Below, one piece after another: positions 34,580 to 42,955 of a stretch of 64,000 nucleotides of DNA. The notes beneath the pieces were generated by a model that saw only the letters and a program-made list of their open reading frames with translations, ran no database searches and was not told the origin of the DNA. The stretch is from Pararhodobacter zhoushanensis (GTDB lineage Bacteria > Pseudomonadota > Alphaproteobacteria > Rhodobacterales > Rhodobacteraceae). A program made the translations under genes and the position numbers. The stretch lies in NCBI RefSeq assembly GCF_025949695.1, contig NZ_JAPDFL010000001.1, positions 1,284,001-1,348,000 of the forward strand. The letters are read 5' to 3'. Numbering within the stretch: position 1 is the stretch's first letter; each line of letters opens with the position of its first letter.

Positions 34580-35520
34580 ATGTCCGTCAGCACCGACAAG
34601 CCACGCAGCTTTCAAGAGATCATCTTGCGTCTTCAGGCCTATTGGGCAGCTCAAGGCTGCGCGATCCTGCAGCCCTATGACATGGAGGTCGGTGCGGGCA
34701 CGTTCCACCCGGCCACCACGCTGCGCAGCCTTGGCAGCCAGCCCTGGGCCGCCGCCTATGTGCAGCCCTCGCGCCGCCCGACCGACGGGCGCTATGGCGA
34801 GAACCCCAACCGCATGCAGCACTACTACCAGTATCAGGTGCTGATCAAACCAAGCCCGCCCGCGATGCAGGATCTGTATCTCGGTTCGCTCGACGCCATC
34901 GGCATCGACACCGCGTTGCACGATGTCCGCTTTGTCGAGGATGACTGGGAATCCCCACCCTTGGTGCCTGGGGTCTGGGCTGGGAAGTCTGGTGCGACGG
35001 GATGGAAGTCAGCCAGTTCACCTATTTCCAGCAGGTCGGCGGGCATGACTGCCGCCCCGTCTCGGGCGAGCTGACCTACGGGTTGGAGCGTCTGGCGATG
35101 TATGTGCTGGGCATCGACCACGTCATGGACATGCCGTTCAACGATCCCGGGTCGCCGATCCCGCTGACGTATGGCGACATCTTCCGCCAGACCGAGCAGG
35201 AATACTCGCGCCACAATTTCGACGCGGCCACCACCGAGATGCTGCTGCGCCACTTCGAGGATGCCGAGGCCGAATGCAGCCGCCTGCTGGCGTTTGACCC
35301 TGCCGACCCCAACAGCGGCAAGCGCATCCTCATGGTCCACCCGGCCTATGACCAGTGCATCAAGGCCAGCCACCTGTTCAACCTGCTTGACGCGCGCGGC
35401 GTGATCTCGGTCACCGAGCGGCAGGCCTATATCGGCCGCGTCCGCGCCCTTGCCAAAGCCTGCGCCGACGCCTTCGTGCAGACCGAAGCCGGCGGCTGGC
35501 GCGCCGAGGTCACCGCGTGA
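34580..35520 (+). pseudogene. glyQ: Glycyl-tRNA synthetase alpha subunit, frameshifted by one base
   Basis: GlyQ is the alpha (catalytic core) subunit of the tetrameric bacterial glycyl-tRNA synthetase. The first 126 residues are normal ([66 protein letters not shown]). At the CCCC run 34953-34956 the frame breaks; one extra C would continue as [24 protein letters not shown], the standard family sequence, which is present in the next frame up to the stop at 35520. The repaired protein would be 313 residues, the usual length. glyQ is essential, so a sequencing error in the C run is more likely than real loss. It overlaps DUF6446 by four bases. Confidence 0.93.
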
Positions 35521-36020
35521 CCGGCCGTATCGCGGCCATCGCCATCGTGCTCTGCGCCGCCCTTGCGGGTGGGGCGATGTATTACCTGCAGGTCTATGGC
35601 TATTACACCACGCTGGAACCGCAGATCGGCTATCAGGTCGCCACGCCCGGTGGCGGCACGGCCCGTCTGGATATCGCGGACTTCGAGGGCATCGACAGCG
35701 ACTCGTCCCCGCTGCGCTACCGCGCCTGTTTTGACGTGATCGGCACCCTGCCTGACATGGTCGATTATGCCGAGCCGACGCCTCTGACCGGCCCCGGCTG
35801 GTTCAGCTGCTTTGACTCTGAAACCATCGGCACTGATCTTGAGGCCGGACAGGCCCGCGCCGTGCTGGTCGAGGGCGATTTCCGTTATGGTTTCGACCAT
35901 GTAATGGCCCTCTACCCCGATGGTCGCGCCTATGTCTGGCCGCAGGTCAACACCTGCGGCGAAGCCCATTTCGACGGACGCCCCCTGCCGCAGGGCTGTC
36001 CGACCCCGTCCGAGAGATAA
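35517..36020 (+). CDS. DUF6446 family protein
   Basis: The 167-residue protein has one N-terminal membrane anchor (about residues 4-22) and a soluble domain with four or five cysteines (RACFDVI, FSCFDSE, NTCGEA, PQGCPTP) that may form disulfides outside the cytoplasm. This small family occurs between glyQ and glyS in Rhodobacteraceae; its function is unknown. The start is a GTG at 35517 overlapping the glyQ stop (GTGA), and glyS begins 3 bases after its own stop, so all three are translated from one message. Confidence 0.82.
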   Translation: MTGRIAAIAIVLCAALAGGAMYYLQVYGYYTTLEPQIGYQVATPGGGTARLDIADFEGIDSDSSPLRYRACFDVIGTLPDMVDYAEPTPLTGPGWFSCFDSETIGTDLEAGQARAVLVEGDFRYGFDHVMALYPDGRAYVWPQVNTCGEAHFDGRPLPQGCPTPSER

Positions 36021-36023
36021 GCC

Positions 36024-38342
36024 ATGCCCGATGTCCTGATCGAACTCTTCTCCGAGGAAATCCCCGCCCGCATGCAGACCCGCGCCGCCGAGGATCTGCG
36101 CAAGCTGGTGACCGATGGTCTGGTCGAGGGCGGGCTGCACTATGCCCACGCCCGCGCCTTTTCAACCCCGCGCCGTCTGGTGCTGGCCATCGAAGGGCTG
36201 AGCCTTGAAAGCCCCACCCAGCGCGAAGAACGCAAGGGACCGAAAGTCGGCGCGCCGCAACAGGCGCTCGACGGCTTCCTGCGCTCGACCGGCCTGGCGA
36301 TGGATCAACTGCACACGCATGAGGACAAGAAGGGCGCGTTCTACGTCGCCCATCTGACCAAACCGGGCCGCCCCGCGCCCGAGATCCTGTCCGAGGTTCT
36401 GGACAAGACCATCCGCAATTTCCCCTGGCCCAAGGCGATGCGCTGGGGTTCGAGCAGCCTGCGCTGGGTTCGACCGCTGCATTCGATCATCGCCCTGATG
36501 GTGACTGAGGCGGGGGCCGAGGTTGTGCCGCTCGACATTGACGGCATCGTCGCCGGCAACACCACGCGCGGGCACCGCTTCATGGCGCCGGGGGCGTTCG
36601 AGGTCAGCAATTTCGAGGATTACGCCGCCAAGCTGAAACGCGCCTTCGTGGTGCTGGACGCAGGCGAGCGCGCCGATATCATCGAACACGAGATCCGCAA
36701 TCAGGCCTTCGCGCTGGGGCTGGAACTGGTCGAGGACAAGGGCCTGCTGGCCGAGGTCGCCGGTCTGGTCGAATGGCCGGTCGTGCTGGTTGGCGAGATC
36801 GGCGCCGATTTCCTGTCCCTGCCGCCCGAGGTGTTGCAAACCTCGATGCGCGAGCACCAGAAATTCTTCTCGCTGCGCAAGCCGGGCACCGGGCAGATTG
36901 TTCGTTTTGTGACGGTGGCAAACCGCGAGACCGCCGACAACGGCGCCACCATCCTGCAGGGCAACCAGAAGGTGCTCGCCGCCCGCCTGTCGGACGCGAA
37001 ATTCTTCTGGGAGAATGACTTGCGCACCGTCGCGAATGTCGGGCTTTCGGGCATGGCCGAAGGTCTGGCAAGCGTCACCTTCCACAACAAACTCGGCAGC
37101 CAGAAAGCGCGGATAGATCGCATTTGTGCCCTCGCGCGCGAGATCGCCCCGCTGGTCGGCGCCGATCCCGACCAGACTGAGACCGCCGCCCGCATCGCCA
37201 AGGCCGATCTGCAATCCGCCATGGTCGGCGAGTTCCCCGAACTGCAGGGCACCATGGGCGTCTACTACGCCAAGGCCGACGGTCAGCCAGATGCCGTGGC
37301 CAACGCCTGCAAGGCGCATTACCAGCCGCTGGGACCGTCTGATGACGTGCCGTCCGAGCCAATTTCCGTCGCCGTCGCGCTGGCCGACAAGATCGACACG
37401 CTGACCGGGTTCTGGGCGATTGACGAGAAACCCACCGGCTCGAAAGACCCGTTCGCCCTGCGTCGGGCGGCGTTGGGGGTTATTCGGTTGTTGGTAACAA
37501 ACAATTCCAGAGTCGGACTAGAAGGTATTGGCAAGCTCGCGACTAAATCTTGTATAGTTGCGGCAGCAAGGGCGGGCCAACTTGGCGAACGCAGAAAGAT
37601 CAAAAGCAATATCAACGGTGTCGAACGTGAGGACGACGTTTTGATGCGCTTCGTGGTTTTCAACAACGGTAAGATGATTGGACTCAAAGACATCGAACGA
37701 TCCGTGTTTAGCGCTTGGTCGAAACAAGTCCTTGTCCGCGTTCGTTTCCCCGCTGAATTTGAACAGGTCAAAGCATATGAAGGGGAGGAAACTGTCCCAC
37801 AGTTGGAGGTAATCGTTGCCGACCTCCTCGCCTTCATCCATGACCGCCTGAAAGTCTTCCTCAAGGATCAGGGCATCCGCCACGACGTGATCGACGCCTG
37901 CCTCGCCATGCCCGGCAATGATGACCTCACGCTCTTGGTCAATCGGGCGACGGCGCTCAGCGATGTGCTGAAGACCGACGATGGCGAGAACCTGATCCAG
38001 GGCTACAAGCGCGCCAACAACATCCTGTCCCAGGCCGAAGCCAAGGACGGCGTCGAATACTCCTACGGTGCCGATCTGAAATTCGCCGAAACCGACGAGG
38101 AACGCGCGCTCTTCGCCGCCCTCGATCAGGCCGAAGCCGCCATCGCGCCCGCCATGGCCAAGGAAGACTTCGCCACCGCCATGGCCGCCATGGCCACCCT
38201 GCGCGCCCCGATTGATGCGTTCTTTACGGCTACGCAGATCAATACCGACAACGCCATCGTCCGCCGCAACCGACTGAACCTGCTCCACCGCATCCGCGCC
38301 ATCTGCGCCGGTGTCGCAGACCTCACGCGGTTGGATGGCTGA
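36024..38342 (+). CDS. glyS: Glycyl-tRNA synthetase beta subunit with a low-GC internal segment
   Basis: GlyS binds tRNA(Gly) and completes the enzyme with GlyQ. The 772-residue protein has the normal opening MPDVLIELFSEEIPARMQTRAAEDL, EGPKVGAP-like ERKGPKVGAPQQALDGFLRSTG, the SMREHQKFFSL motif and a normal C-terminal anticodon-binding region (RLKVFLKDQGIRHDVIDACLA onward). Between about residues 486 and 595 (37480-37815) there is extra or strongly diverged sequence (for example GIGKLATKSCIVAAARAGQL) whose DNA is about 49% GC by hand count, against roughly 60% on either side, and which uses rare codons such as AGA, CTA, ATA and AGG. The reading frame stays open. The protein is longer than most family members. 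Confidence 0.93.
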   Translation: MPDVLIELFSEEIPARMQTRAAEDLRKLVTDGLVEGGLHYAHARAFSTPRRLVLAIEGLSLESPTQREERKGPKVGAPQQALDGFLRSTGLAMDQLHTHEDKKGAFYVAHLTKPGRPAPEILSEVLDKTIRNFPWPKAMRWGSSSLRWVRPLHSIIALMVTEAGAEVVPLDIDGIVAGNTTRGHRFMAPGAFEVSNFEDYAAKLKRAFVVLDAGERADIIEHEIRNQAFALGLELVEDKGLLAEVAGLVEWPVVLVGEIGADFLSLPPEVLQTSMREHQKFFSLRKPGTGQIVRFVTVANRETADNGATILQGNQKVLAARLSDAKFFWENDLRTVANVGLSGMAEGLASVTFHNKLGSQKARIDRICALAREIAPLVGADPDQTETAARIAKADLQSAMVGEFPELQGTMGVYYAKADGQPDAVANACKAHYQPLGPSDDVPSEPISVAVALADKIDTLTGFWAIDEKPTGSKDPFALRRAALGVIRLLVTNNSRVGLEGIGKLATKSCIVAAARAGQLGERRKIKSNINGVEREDDVLMRFVVFNNGKMIGLKDIERSVFSAWSKQVLVRVRFPAEFEQVKAYEGEETVPQLEVIVADLLAFIHDRLKVFLKDQGIRHDVIDACLAMPGNDDLTLLVNRATALSDVLKTDDGENLIQGYKRANNILSQAEAKDGVEYSYGADLKFAETDEERALFAALDQAEAAIAPAMAKEDFATAMAAMATLRAPIDAFFTATQINTDNAIVRRNRLNLLHRIRAICAGVADLTRLDG

Positions 38343-38352
38343 ACTGGCGGAT

Positions 38353-38374
38353 GAGTATTTGAGACAAGGGGAAG
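38353..38374 (+). repeat. Extragenic repeat, copy 4 (tail box only)
   Basis: GAGTATTTGAGACAAGGGG directly after the glyS stop matches the conserved tail of the family without its hairpins. It points towards copy 5, with the palindrome GGTTAAC-AGCCC-GTTAACC (38380-38398) between them. Confidence 0.6.
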
Positions 38375-38400
38375 CGCAAGGTTAACAGCCCGTTAACCGC

Positions 38401-38471
38401 GCCTCATCATCTGTCTCTAAATATCCTCGGGGGTGAATTCGCTGCAAGCGAAGAGGGGGCAGAAGGCCCCC
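38401..38471 (-). repeat. Extragenic hairpin-GGATATTT repeat, copy 5
   Basis: On the minus strand it reads GGGGGC-CTTCT-GCCCCC, then TTCGCT-TGC-AGCGAA, then TTCACCCCCGAGGATATTT and AGAGACAGATGATGAGG. The last 36 bases are nearly identical to copy 2. It lies between the convergent glyS and SDR genes. Confidence 0.85.
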
Positions 38472-38485
38472 TTTCTGTTTTCCGC

Positions 38486-39265
38486 TCAGATCGACCATTT
38501 CGGCGTAAACGGCAGCTGCGACGACAGCCCGCCGTCCACTGCCAGCACCTGCCCGTTCACATAGCGCGCCGCGTCCGAGGCGAGCCAGACGACCGCCTCG
38601 GCGATCTCCTGCGCCTCGCCGCCGCGCCGCAGCGGGTTCAGCTGGCCGATCCGGTCCTCGCGTCCCCGCGCGCGGGCGTCGTCGAACAGCGGCGCGGTCA
38701 TCGGGGTGTCGATCAGCCCGGGGGCGACGCCGTTCACCCGGATGCCGCGCCCGGTCAGCGCCATCGCTGTGCTCTGCACCAGATTGACGACCCCGGCCTT
38801 GGACGCCGAGTAGGGGATCGGCCCCGCCCCTGCGCGCAGGCCCGCGACCGAGGCGGTGCAGATGATCGCCCCGCCCGTCTGCATATGCGGCAAGGCGGTG
38901 CGAATGGCGATCCAGGGGCCGAGCAGATTGATGCGCAGCACCTCCATGAAATCGGCGCTGGACGTGTCGAGACGCGGCAGCAGCCCGCCGGTAATGCCCG
39001 CATTGGCGTGCAGGATATCGATCCCGCCGAAGCGCTCCACCGCGCGCGCGACGATGGCCGCGACGCCCTCATCCGTCGCGCAATCGGTCACCAGCGCCTC
39101 GGCCTGACCGCCCGCCGCCCTGATCATCGCGGCGGTTTCCAGCACCGCTTCATTCAGGTCGGCCACGACAACCGCAGCGCCCTGCTGCGCCATCAGCCGC
39201 GCCGTGGCGCGCCCGATTCCGCCTGCGGCGCCGGTGATGATGGCGGTTTTTCCGGTGAGATCCAT
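38486..39265 (-). CDS. SDR family oxidoreductase
   Basis: The 259-residue classical short-chain dehydrogenase has the cofactor motif TGAAGGIGRATARLM near residue 12, the NAG strand motif HANAGITGG, the catalytic serine in CTASVAGLRAG and the YSASKAG tyrosine-lysine pair (about residue 155), with the usual VDGGLSSQLPF end. NAD(H) preference is suggested by the aspartate in VVADLNE. The substrate is unknown. It lies 98 bases downstream of the acyl-CoA dehydrogenase gene on the same strand, so it may act on hydroxyacyl or alcohol intermediates of that pathway. Confidence 0.92.
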   Translation of the reverse strand: MDLTGKTAIITGAAGGIGRATARLMAQQGAAVVVADLNEAVLETAAMIRAAGGQAEALVTDCATDEGVAAIVARAVERFGGIDILHANAGITGGLLPRLDTSSADFMEVLRINLLGPWIAIRTALPHMQTGGAIICTASVAGLRAGAGPIPYSASKAGVVNLVQSTAMALTGRGIRVNGVAPGLIDTPMTAPLFDDARARGREDRIGQLNPLRRGGEAQEIAEAVVWLASDAARYVNGQVLAVDGGLSSQLPFTPKWSI

Positions 39266-39293
39266 GACGGCGCTCCTGTTGGTTGGGCGGGAG

Positions 39294-39362
39294 GAGGGGG
39301 CCTTGCCCCCTCGGCGCGTGCCGCGCCTTCACCCCCAGAGTATTTGGACCAAGATGATTAGG
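39294..39362 (+). repeat. Extragenic hairpin repeat, copy 7
   Basis: Hairpin 1 is GAGGGGG-CCTTG-CCCCCTC (39294-39312), hairpin 2 GGCGCG-TGC-CGCGCC (39313-39327), then TTCACCCCCAGAGTATTTG and GACCAAGATGATTAGG (39328-39362). It sits between the SDR start and the acyl-CoA dehydrogenase stop, both on the minus strand. Confidence 0.8.
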
Positions 39363-39363
39363 C

Positions 39364-40632
39364 TCAGGACAGTTTGGGGTTGCGGCCCCGGCTGGTGACC
39401 ATCGGCTCCCAGCCCGGGTGGTTCAGGCCCTTGCGCTTCTTGATCTCCATCCGCGCCAGTTGGTCGCGATGCACCTCGTCCGGGCCATCCGCCAGCCGCA
39501 GCGTGCGCAGCCCGGCATAGGCGAGTGCCGTGCCAAAGTCATTGCCGGTGCCGCCGCCGCCGCAGGCCTGAATCGCCCAGTCGGCGATCTGGCAGGCCAT
39601 GGTGGGCGCGGCGATCTTGATCATGGCGATTTCGGCGCGGGCTTCCTTGTTGCCGACGGTGTCCATCTTGTGCGCGGCATGCAACGTCAGCAGGCGGCAC
39701 TGGTCGATCATGATCCGCGCCTCGGCGATGCGTTCGCGGGTGACGCCCTGTTCGGACACCGGCTTGCCGAAGGCGACGCGTTGCAGCGTGCGGTCGATCA
39801 TGATTTCCAGCAGCCGCTCGGCCATGCCGATGGTGCGCATGCAGTGGTGGATACGTCCCGGCCCGAGGCGGCCTTGCGCGATCTCGAACCCGCGGCCTTC
39901 GCCCAGCAGCAGGTTGGCGGCGGGGACGCGGACATTCTCGAACAGCACTTCCGACGCGCGGTCGGGCACGCCATAGTAGCCGAACACCGGCAGCGAGCGG
40001 GTCACGGTGATGCCGGGCGTGTCCATCGGCACCAGAATCATCGATTGTTGCTTGTGGCGGTCGGGGTTCGACGCATCCGTCTTGCCCATGAAGATGCAGA
40101 TCTTGGTCTTGGGGTTCGACGCGCCGGTGGTGTACCATTTATGCGCGTTGATGACGTATTCATCGCCATCGCGCCGGATCTCGGCCTGGATGTTGGTCGC
40201 ATCGGACGAGGCCACCGCCGGTTCGGTCATCGCAAAGCACGAACGGATCTCGCCCTTCAAGAGCGGTTTCAGCCAGCGCTCCTTGTCAGCCTCGGACCCA
40301 TAACGCTCGATCACCTCCATATTGCCGGTGTCAGGGGCGTTGCAGTTGAATACCTCAGGGGCAAGGAAGCTGCGCCCCATGATCTCGCACAGATAGCCGT
40401 ATTCGACATTCGACAGACCCGCGCCCCGGTCGCTGTCGGGCAGGAAGAGGTTCCAAAGCCCCGCCTCGCGCGCCAGCGGTTTGAGTTCGTCGAACAGAGG
40501 ATAGACAGCGAAGGGGCCAAGTTCCTCGGCGTCACGGAAGAACCGCGCCTCGTTGGGGTAGATGTGCTCATCCATGAACGCCGTGAGGCGGGCTTCATAA
40601 TCAAGCACGCGGGCGGATTTGTCGGGAACCAT
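39364..40632 (-). CDS. Acyl-CoA dehydrogenase family protein
   Basis: The 422-residue flavoenzyme shows the family order: [18 protein letters not shown] (substrate and FAD region, about residue 145), the middle [21 protein letters not shown] beta domain, [33 protein letters not shown], and the C-terminal [43 protein letters not shown] with the usual catalytic-loop region. It resembles the ACAD10/11-type (FadE-like) enzymes. The start at 40632 has a strong GGAGGAGG site. Divergent from the APH-type gene, with which such enzymes are typically paired. Confidence 0.93.
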   Translation of the reverse strand: MVPDKSARVLDYEARLTAFMDEHIYPNEARFFRDAEELGPFAVYPLFDELKPLAREAGLWNLFLPDSDRGAGLSNVEYGYLCEIMGRSFLAPEVFNCNAPDTGNMEVIERYGSEADKERWLKPLLKGEIRSCFAMTEPAVASSDATNIQAEIRRDGDEYVINAHKWYTTGASNPKTKICIFMGKTDASNPDRHKQQSMILVPMDTPGITVTRSLPVFGYYGVPDRASEVLFENVRVPAANLLLGEGRGFEIAQGRLGPGRIHHCMRTIGMAERLLEIMIDRTLQRVAFGKPVSEQGVTRERIAEARIMIDQCRLLTLHAAHKMDTVGNKEARAEIAMIKIAAPTMACQIADWAIQACGGGGTGNDFGTALAYAGLRTLRLADGPDEVHRDQLARMEIKKRKGLNHPGWEPMVTSRGRNPKLS

Positions 40633-40758
40633 GCTATCCTCCTCCTGAGTTGGGGTGAGCCTAGCGGGCGCATTGGCATCTGACAAGATCGTCTGACGAT
40701 CTGTCTTGACGGCCCGGCGACCGCCCGCCATCCTTGCGCCAAACGGGGAGGGTGCCAC

Positions 40759-41760
40759 ATGGCCGAAGCAGAACTGAGCGCGTGGATGCAGGCGCATGTC
40801 GCGGGGTTTCAGGGGCCGTTGACCATGACGCGGCTGGCGGGCGGGCAATCCAACCCGACGTGGCGGGTTGAGGCTGCTTCGGGCCGTTACGTGCTGCGGC
40901 AGAAACCGGTGGGCAAGGTGCTGCCCTCGGCGCATCAGGTGGACCGCGAATACCGGGTGATGAAGGCGCTGGGGGCCACCGATGTGCCGGTCCCGCGCAT
41001 GCTGGCGCTGTGTGAAGACGACAGCGTCATGGGCTCGATGTTCTTCGTCATGGAGTATCTGGAGGGCCGCACGCTGTGGGATCCGCGCCTGCCTGACATG
41101 ACCCCGGCCGAGCGCGGGGCGGTGTTCGAGGCGATGAATGACGCCATCGCCAGGATTTCACTGGTCGATCCCGTTGCCGTGGGTCTGGGCGATTACGGGC
41201 GGCAGGGCGGCTATGTCGAACGGCAAATCTCGCGCTGGTCCAAACAGTACCGCGCCAGCGAGACGGTTTCGATCCCCTCGATGGATGCGCTGATCGACTG
41301 GCTGCCACAGGCGATGCCGACGGCACCCGAAGAGGTGCGCATCGCGCATGGCGACTTCCGGCTGGACAACCTGCTGTTCCACCCGACGGAGCCGCGCGTG
41401 CTCGGCGTGCTGGACTGGGAGTTGTCGACGCTGGGTGACCCCTATGCCGATTTCGCCTATAACGTGATGGTCTGGCGCATCGTGCCGGGGATCTTCCGCG
41501 GGCTGGGGGGCGTCGATCTGGCGGCGTTGGGCATCCCGACGGAAAGCGACTATATCGACCTGTGGTGCGCCAAGACCGGGCGCGAACGGCCCGAAAACTT
41601 CGACTTTTACATCATTCTAAGCCTTTTTCGGATTGCTGCCATCGTGCAGGGCATCGCCAAGCGCGCGCAGGATGGCACAGCGAATGACCCCAAGGCCGCC
41701 GAGATGGGCAAGGTCGCCGGGCCGCTGGCCGACATCGCCTGGGGCATGGTGAAACGGTGA
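40759..41760 (+). CDS. Phosphotransferase (APH) family protein, ACAD10/11 partner type
   Basis: The 333-residue kinase-fold protein starts with [32 protein letters not shown], then the Brenner-like motif [16 protein letters not shown] (catalytic aspartate, about residue 197) and [21 protein letters not shown]. In animals the same domain is fused to acyl-CoA dehydrogenases (ACAD10/11), where it phosphorylates hydroxyacyl groups. Here the dehydrogenase is the divergent neighbour, so a joint role in 4-hydroxy-acid breakdown is a reasonable inference. Its TGA overlaps the GTG of the GntR regulator. Confidence 0.9.
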   Translation: MAEAELSAWMQAHVAGFQGPLTMTRLAGGQSNPTWRVEAASGRYVLRQKPVGKVLPSAHQVDREYRVMKALGATDVPVPRMLALCEDDSVMGSMFFVMEYLEGRTLWDPRLPDMTPAERGAVFEAMNDAIARISLVDPVAVGLGDYGRQGGYVERQISRWSKQYRASETVSIPSMDALIDWLPQAMPTAPEEVRIAHGDFRLDNLLFHPTEPRVLGVLDWELSTLGDPYADFAYNVMVWRIVPGIFRGLGGVDLAALGIPTESDYIDLWCAKTGRERPENFDFYIILSLFRIAAIVQGIAKRAQDGTANDPKAAEMGKVAGPLADIAWGMVKR

Positions 41761-42395
41761 ACGCTGACGCGCCGTCCGGTCCCGAGGCGCTGGTGCGCGA
41801 TGTGCTGCAAGGACTGGCGGAAGGGCGCTTTGTCCCCGGTCAGCGGCTGGCCGAACCGGATCTGATGGCGCGCTACGGGATGGGGCGCTCGACCGTGCGC
41901 GAAGGGCTGGGGCGGTTGGCGGCAAGCGGGATCGTGGTGCAGGCACCCCATCGCGGCGCGCAGATCCGCCTGCTCAGCCGTCGCGCGGCGCAGGACGTGC
42001 TTCGGGTGACGGATCTGTTGCTGGGCCTCGCGGCGCGGCAGGCGGCCGAGGCCGTGGCGGCAGGGGCCGACCCCGCGCCGCTGATCGCGGCAGCACACGA
42101 CTATGACGCGGCTGAACCGGGCGATCGCGCCCGTGTCCGCGCGCGCTATTACCGGGCGTTAACCACGTTGGCGGGCAATGCCGAACTCGACCGGCTGCTG
42201 CCCCTGCTCCAGGTCCACCTGATCCGCGCCCAGCTACGCCTCAACCGTCCACCGGGTCGCGGGGCGCGCACCGCGCTTGTGGCCGCCGTCGCCGCAGGCC
42301 AGCCCGAGACTGCCGAACTCGCCGCCCGCAGCCATATCCGCGCCCTTGTCGCCGCCTTGCCGGACCTCCCCGACAGCGCCTTCGCGCCCGATTAA
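41757..42395 (+). CDS. GntR family transcriptional regulator
   Basis: The 212-residue regulator has an N-terminal winged helix (LAEGRFVPGQRLAEPDLMARYGMGRSTVREGLGRLAASGIVV) and a helical FCD-like effector domain with the usual histidine pattern (HDYDAAEPGDRARVRARYYRAL, ARSHIRALV). It starts at a GTG overlapping the stop of the phosphotransferase gene, so the two are co-translated. Local control of the acyl-CoA gene pair is likely. Effector unknown. Confidence 0.9.
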   Translation: MNADAPSGPEALVRDVLQGLAEGRFVPGQRLAEPDLMARYGMGRSTVREGLGRLAASGIVVQAPHRGAQIRLLSRRAAQDVLRVTDLLLGLAARQAAEAVAAGADPAPLIAAAHDYDAAEPGDRARVRARYYRALTTLAGNAELDRLLPLLQVHLIRAQLRLNRPPGRGARTALVAAVAAGQPETAELAARSHIRALVAALPDLPDSAFAPD

Positions 42396-42410
42396 CCTTA
42401 ACGCCCCCTT

Positions 42411-42474
42411 AACCCTCATTTTCTGTCCTTAACTATCCTCCGGGGGGTCCGGGGGTGGAAAACCCCCGGGACTC
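42411..42474 (-). repeat. Extragenic repeat, copy 8 (GGATAGTT variant)
   Basis: On the minus strand a CCCGGGGG...CCCCCGG hairpin (with a TTTTCCA loop) is followed by CCCCCCGGAGGATAGTTAAG and GACAGAAAATGAGGG. The box matches copy 3 rather than the GGATATTT form. It lies between the convergent GntR and cynS genes. Confidence 0.75.
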
Positions 42475-42499
42475 GGGCACCGGCGCGCCGCGGGCGGTC

Positions 42500-42943
42500 T
42501 TACCAGACGTTATACTGCAGATACTTGCCCGACATCTCGACCTTGACGCGGTCGCCCTTGGGATGGGCCTGCCGTGTCACCGACATCTCGAAATCGATCG
42601 CCGACATGATCCCGTCGCCGAATTCCTCATGGATCAGCGCCTTCAGGGTCGGGCCGTAAACACCGACAATCTCGTAAAACCGATAGATGCAGGGATCAGT
42701 GGGCACCGTCTGGGCAAAGACCTTGTCGGGACTTTGCGCCAGCACCCCGACCGCCTCGTCCGGCAATCCCAGCAGGGCAACCAAAGCCTCGGCCTTGGCC
42801 TGCGGAAAGGCGTTCATGCCGACGCAGGCGGAGTGGGTGAACACCGGCGACAGGCCGAGCGTCTCGGCGATGCCGGTCCAGGTCAGGCCAGCGGCTTTCT
42901 TGGCGGTCAGGATCAGCAGGGCAACATCGTCTTTGGTCATCAT
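42500..42943 (-). CDS. cynS: Cyanate hydratase (cyanase)
   Basis: CynS turns cyanate and bicarbonate into ammonia and CO2, giving nitrogen and detoxifying cyanate. The 147-residue protein has the normal length with an N-terminal helical domain (LTWTGIAETLGLSPVFTHSACVGMNAFPQ) and the catalytic C-terminal part: the arginine and glutamate of IYRFYEIVGVYG (about residues 88-91) and the serine of DGIMSAIDFEM. ATG codons at 42943 and 42940 are both possible. It is 12 bases downstream of the phosphatase-kinase gene on the same strand. Confidence 0.95.
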   Translation of the reverse strand: MMTKDDVALLILTAKKAAGLTWTGIAETLGLSPVFTHSACVGMNAFPQAKAEALVALLGLPDEAVGVLAQSPDKVFAQTVPTDPCIYRFYEIVGVYGPTLKALIHEEFGDGIMSAIDFEMSVTRQAHPKGDRVKVEMSGKYLQYNVW

Positions 42944-42955
42944 CGCAGGGCTCCT

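Noticed and set aside
37480..37815. Intein in glyS
   Set aside because: The segment is too short for a normal intein and lacks a recognisable Cys/Ser start and the HN-C splice end.
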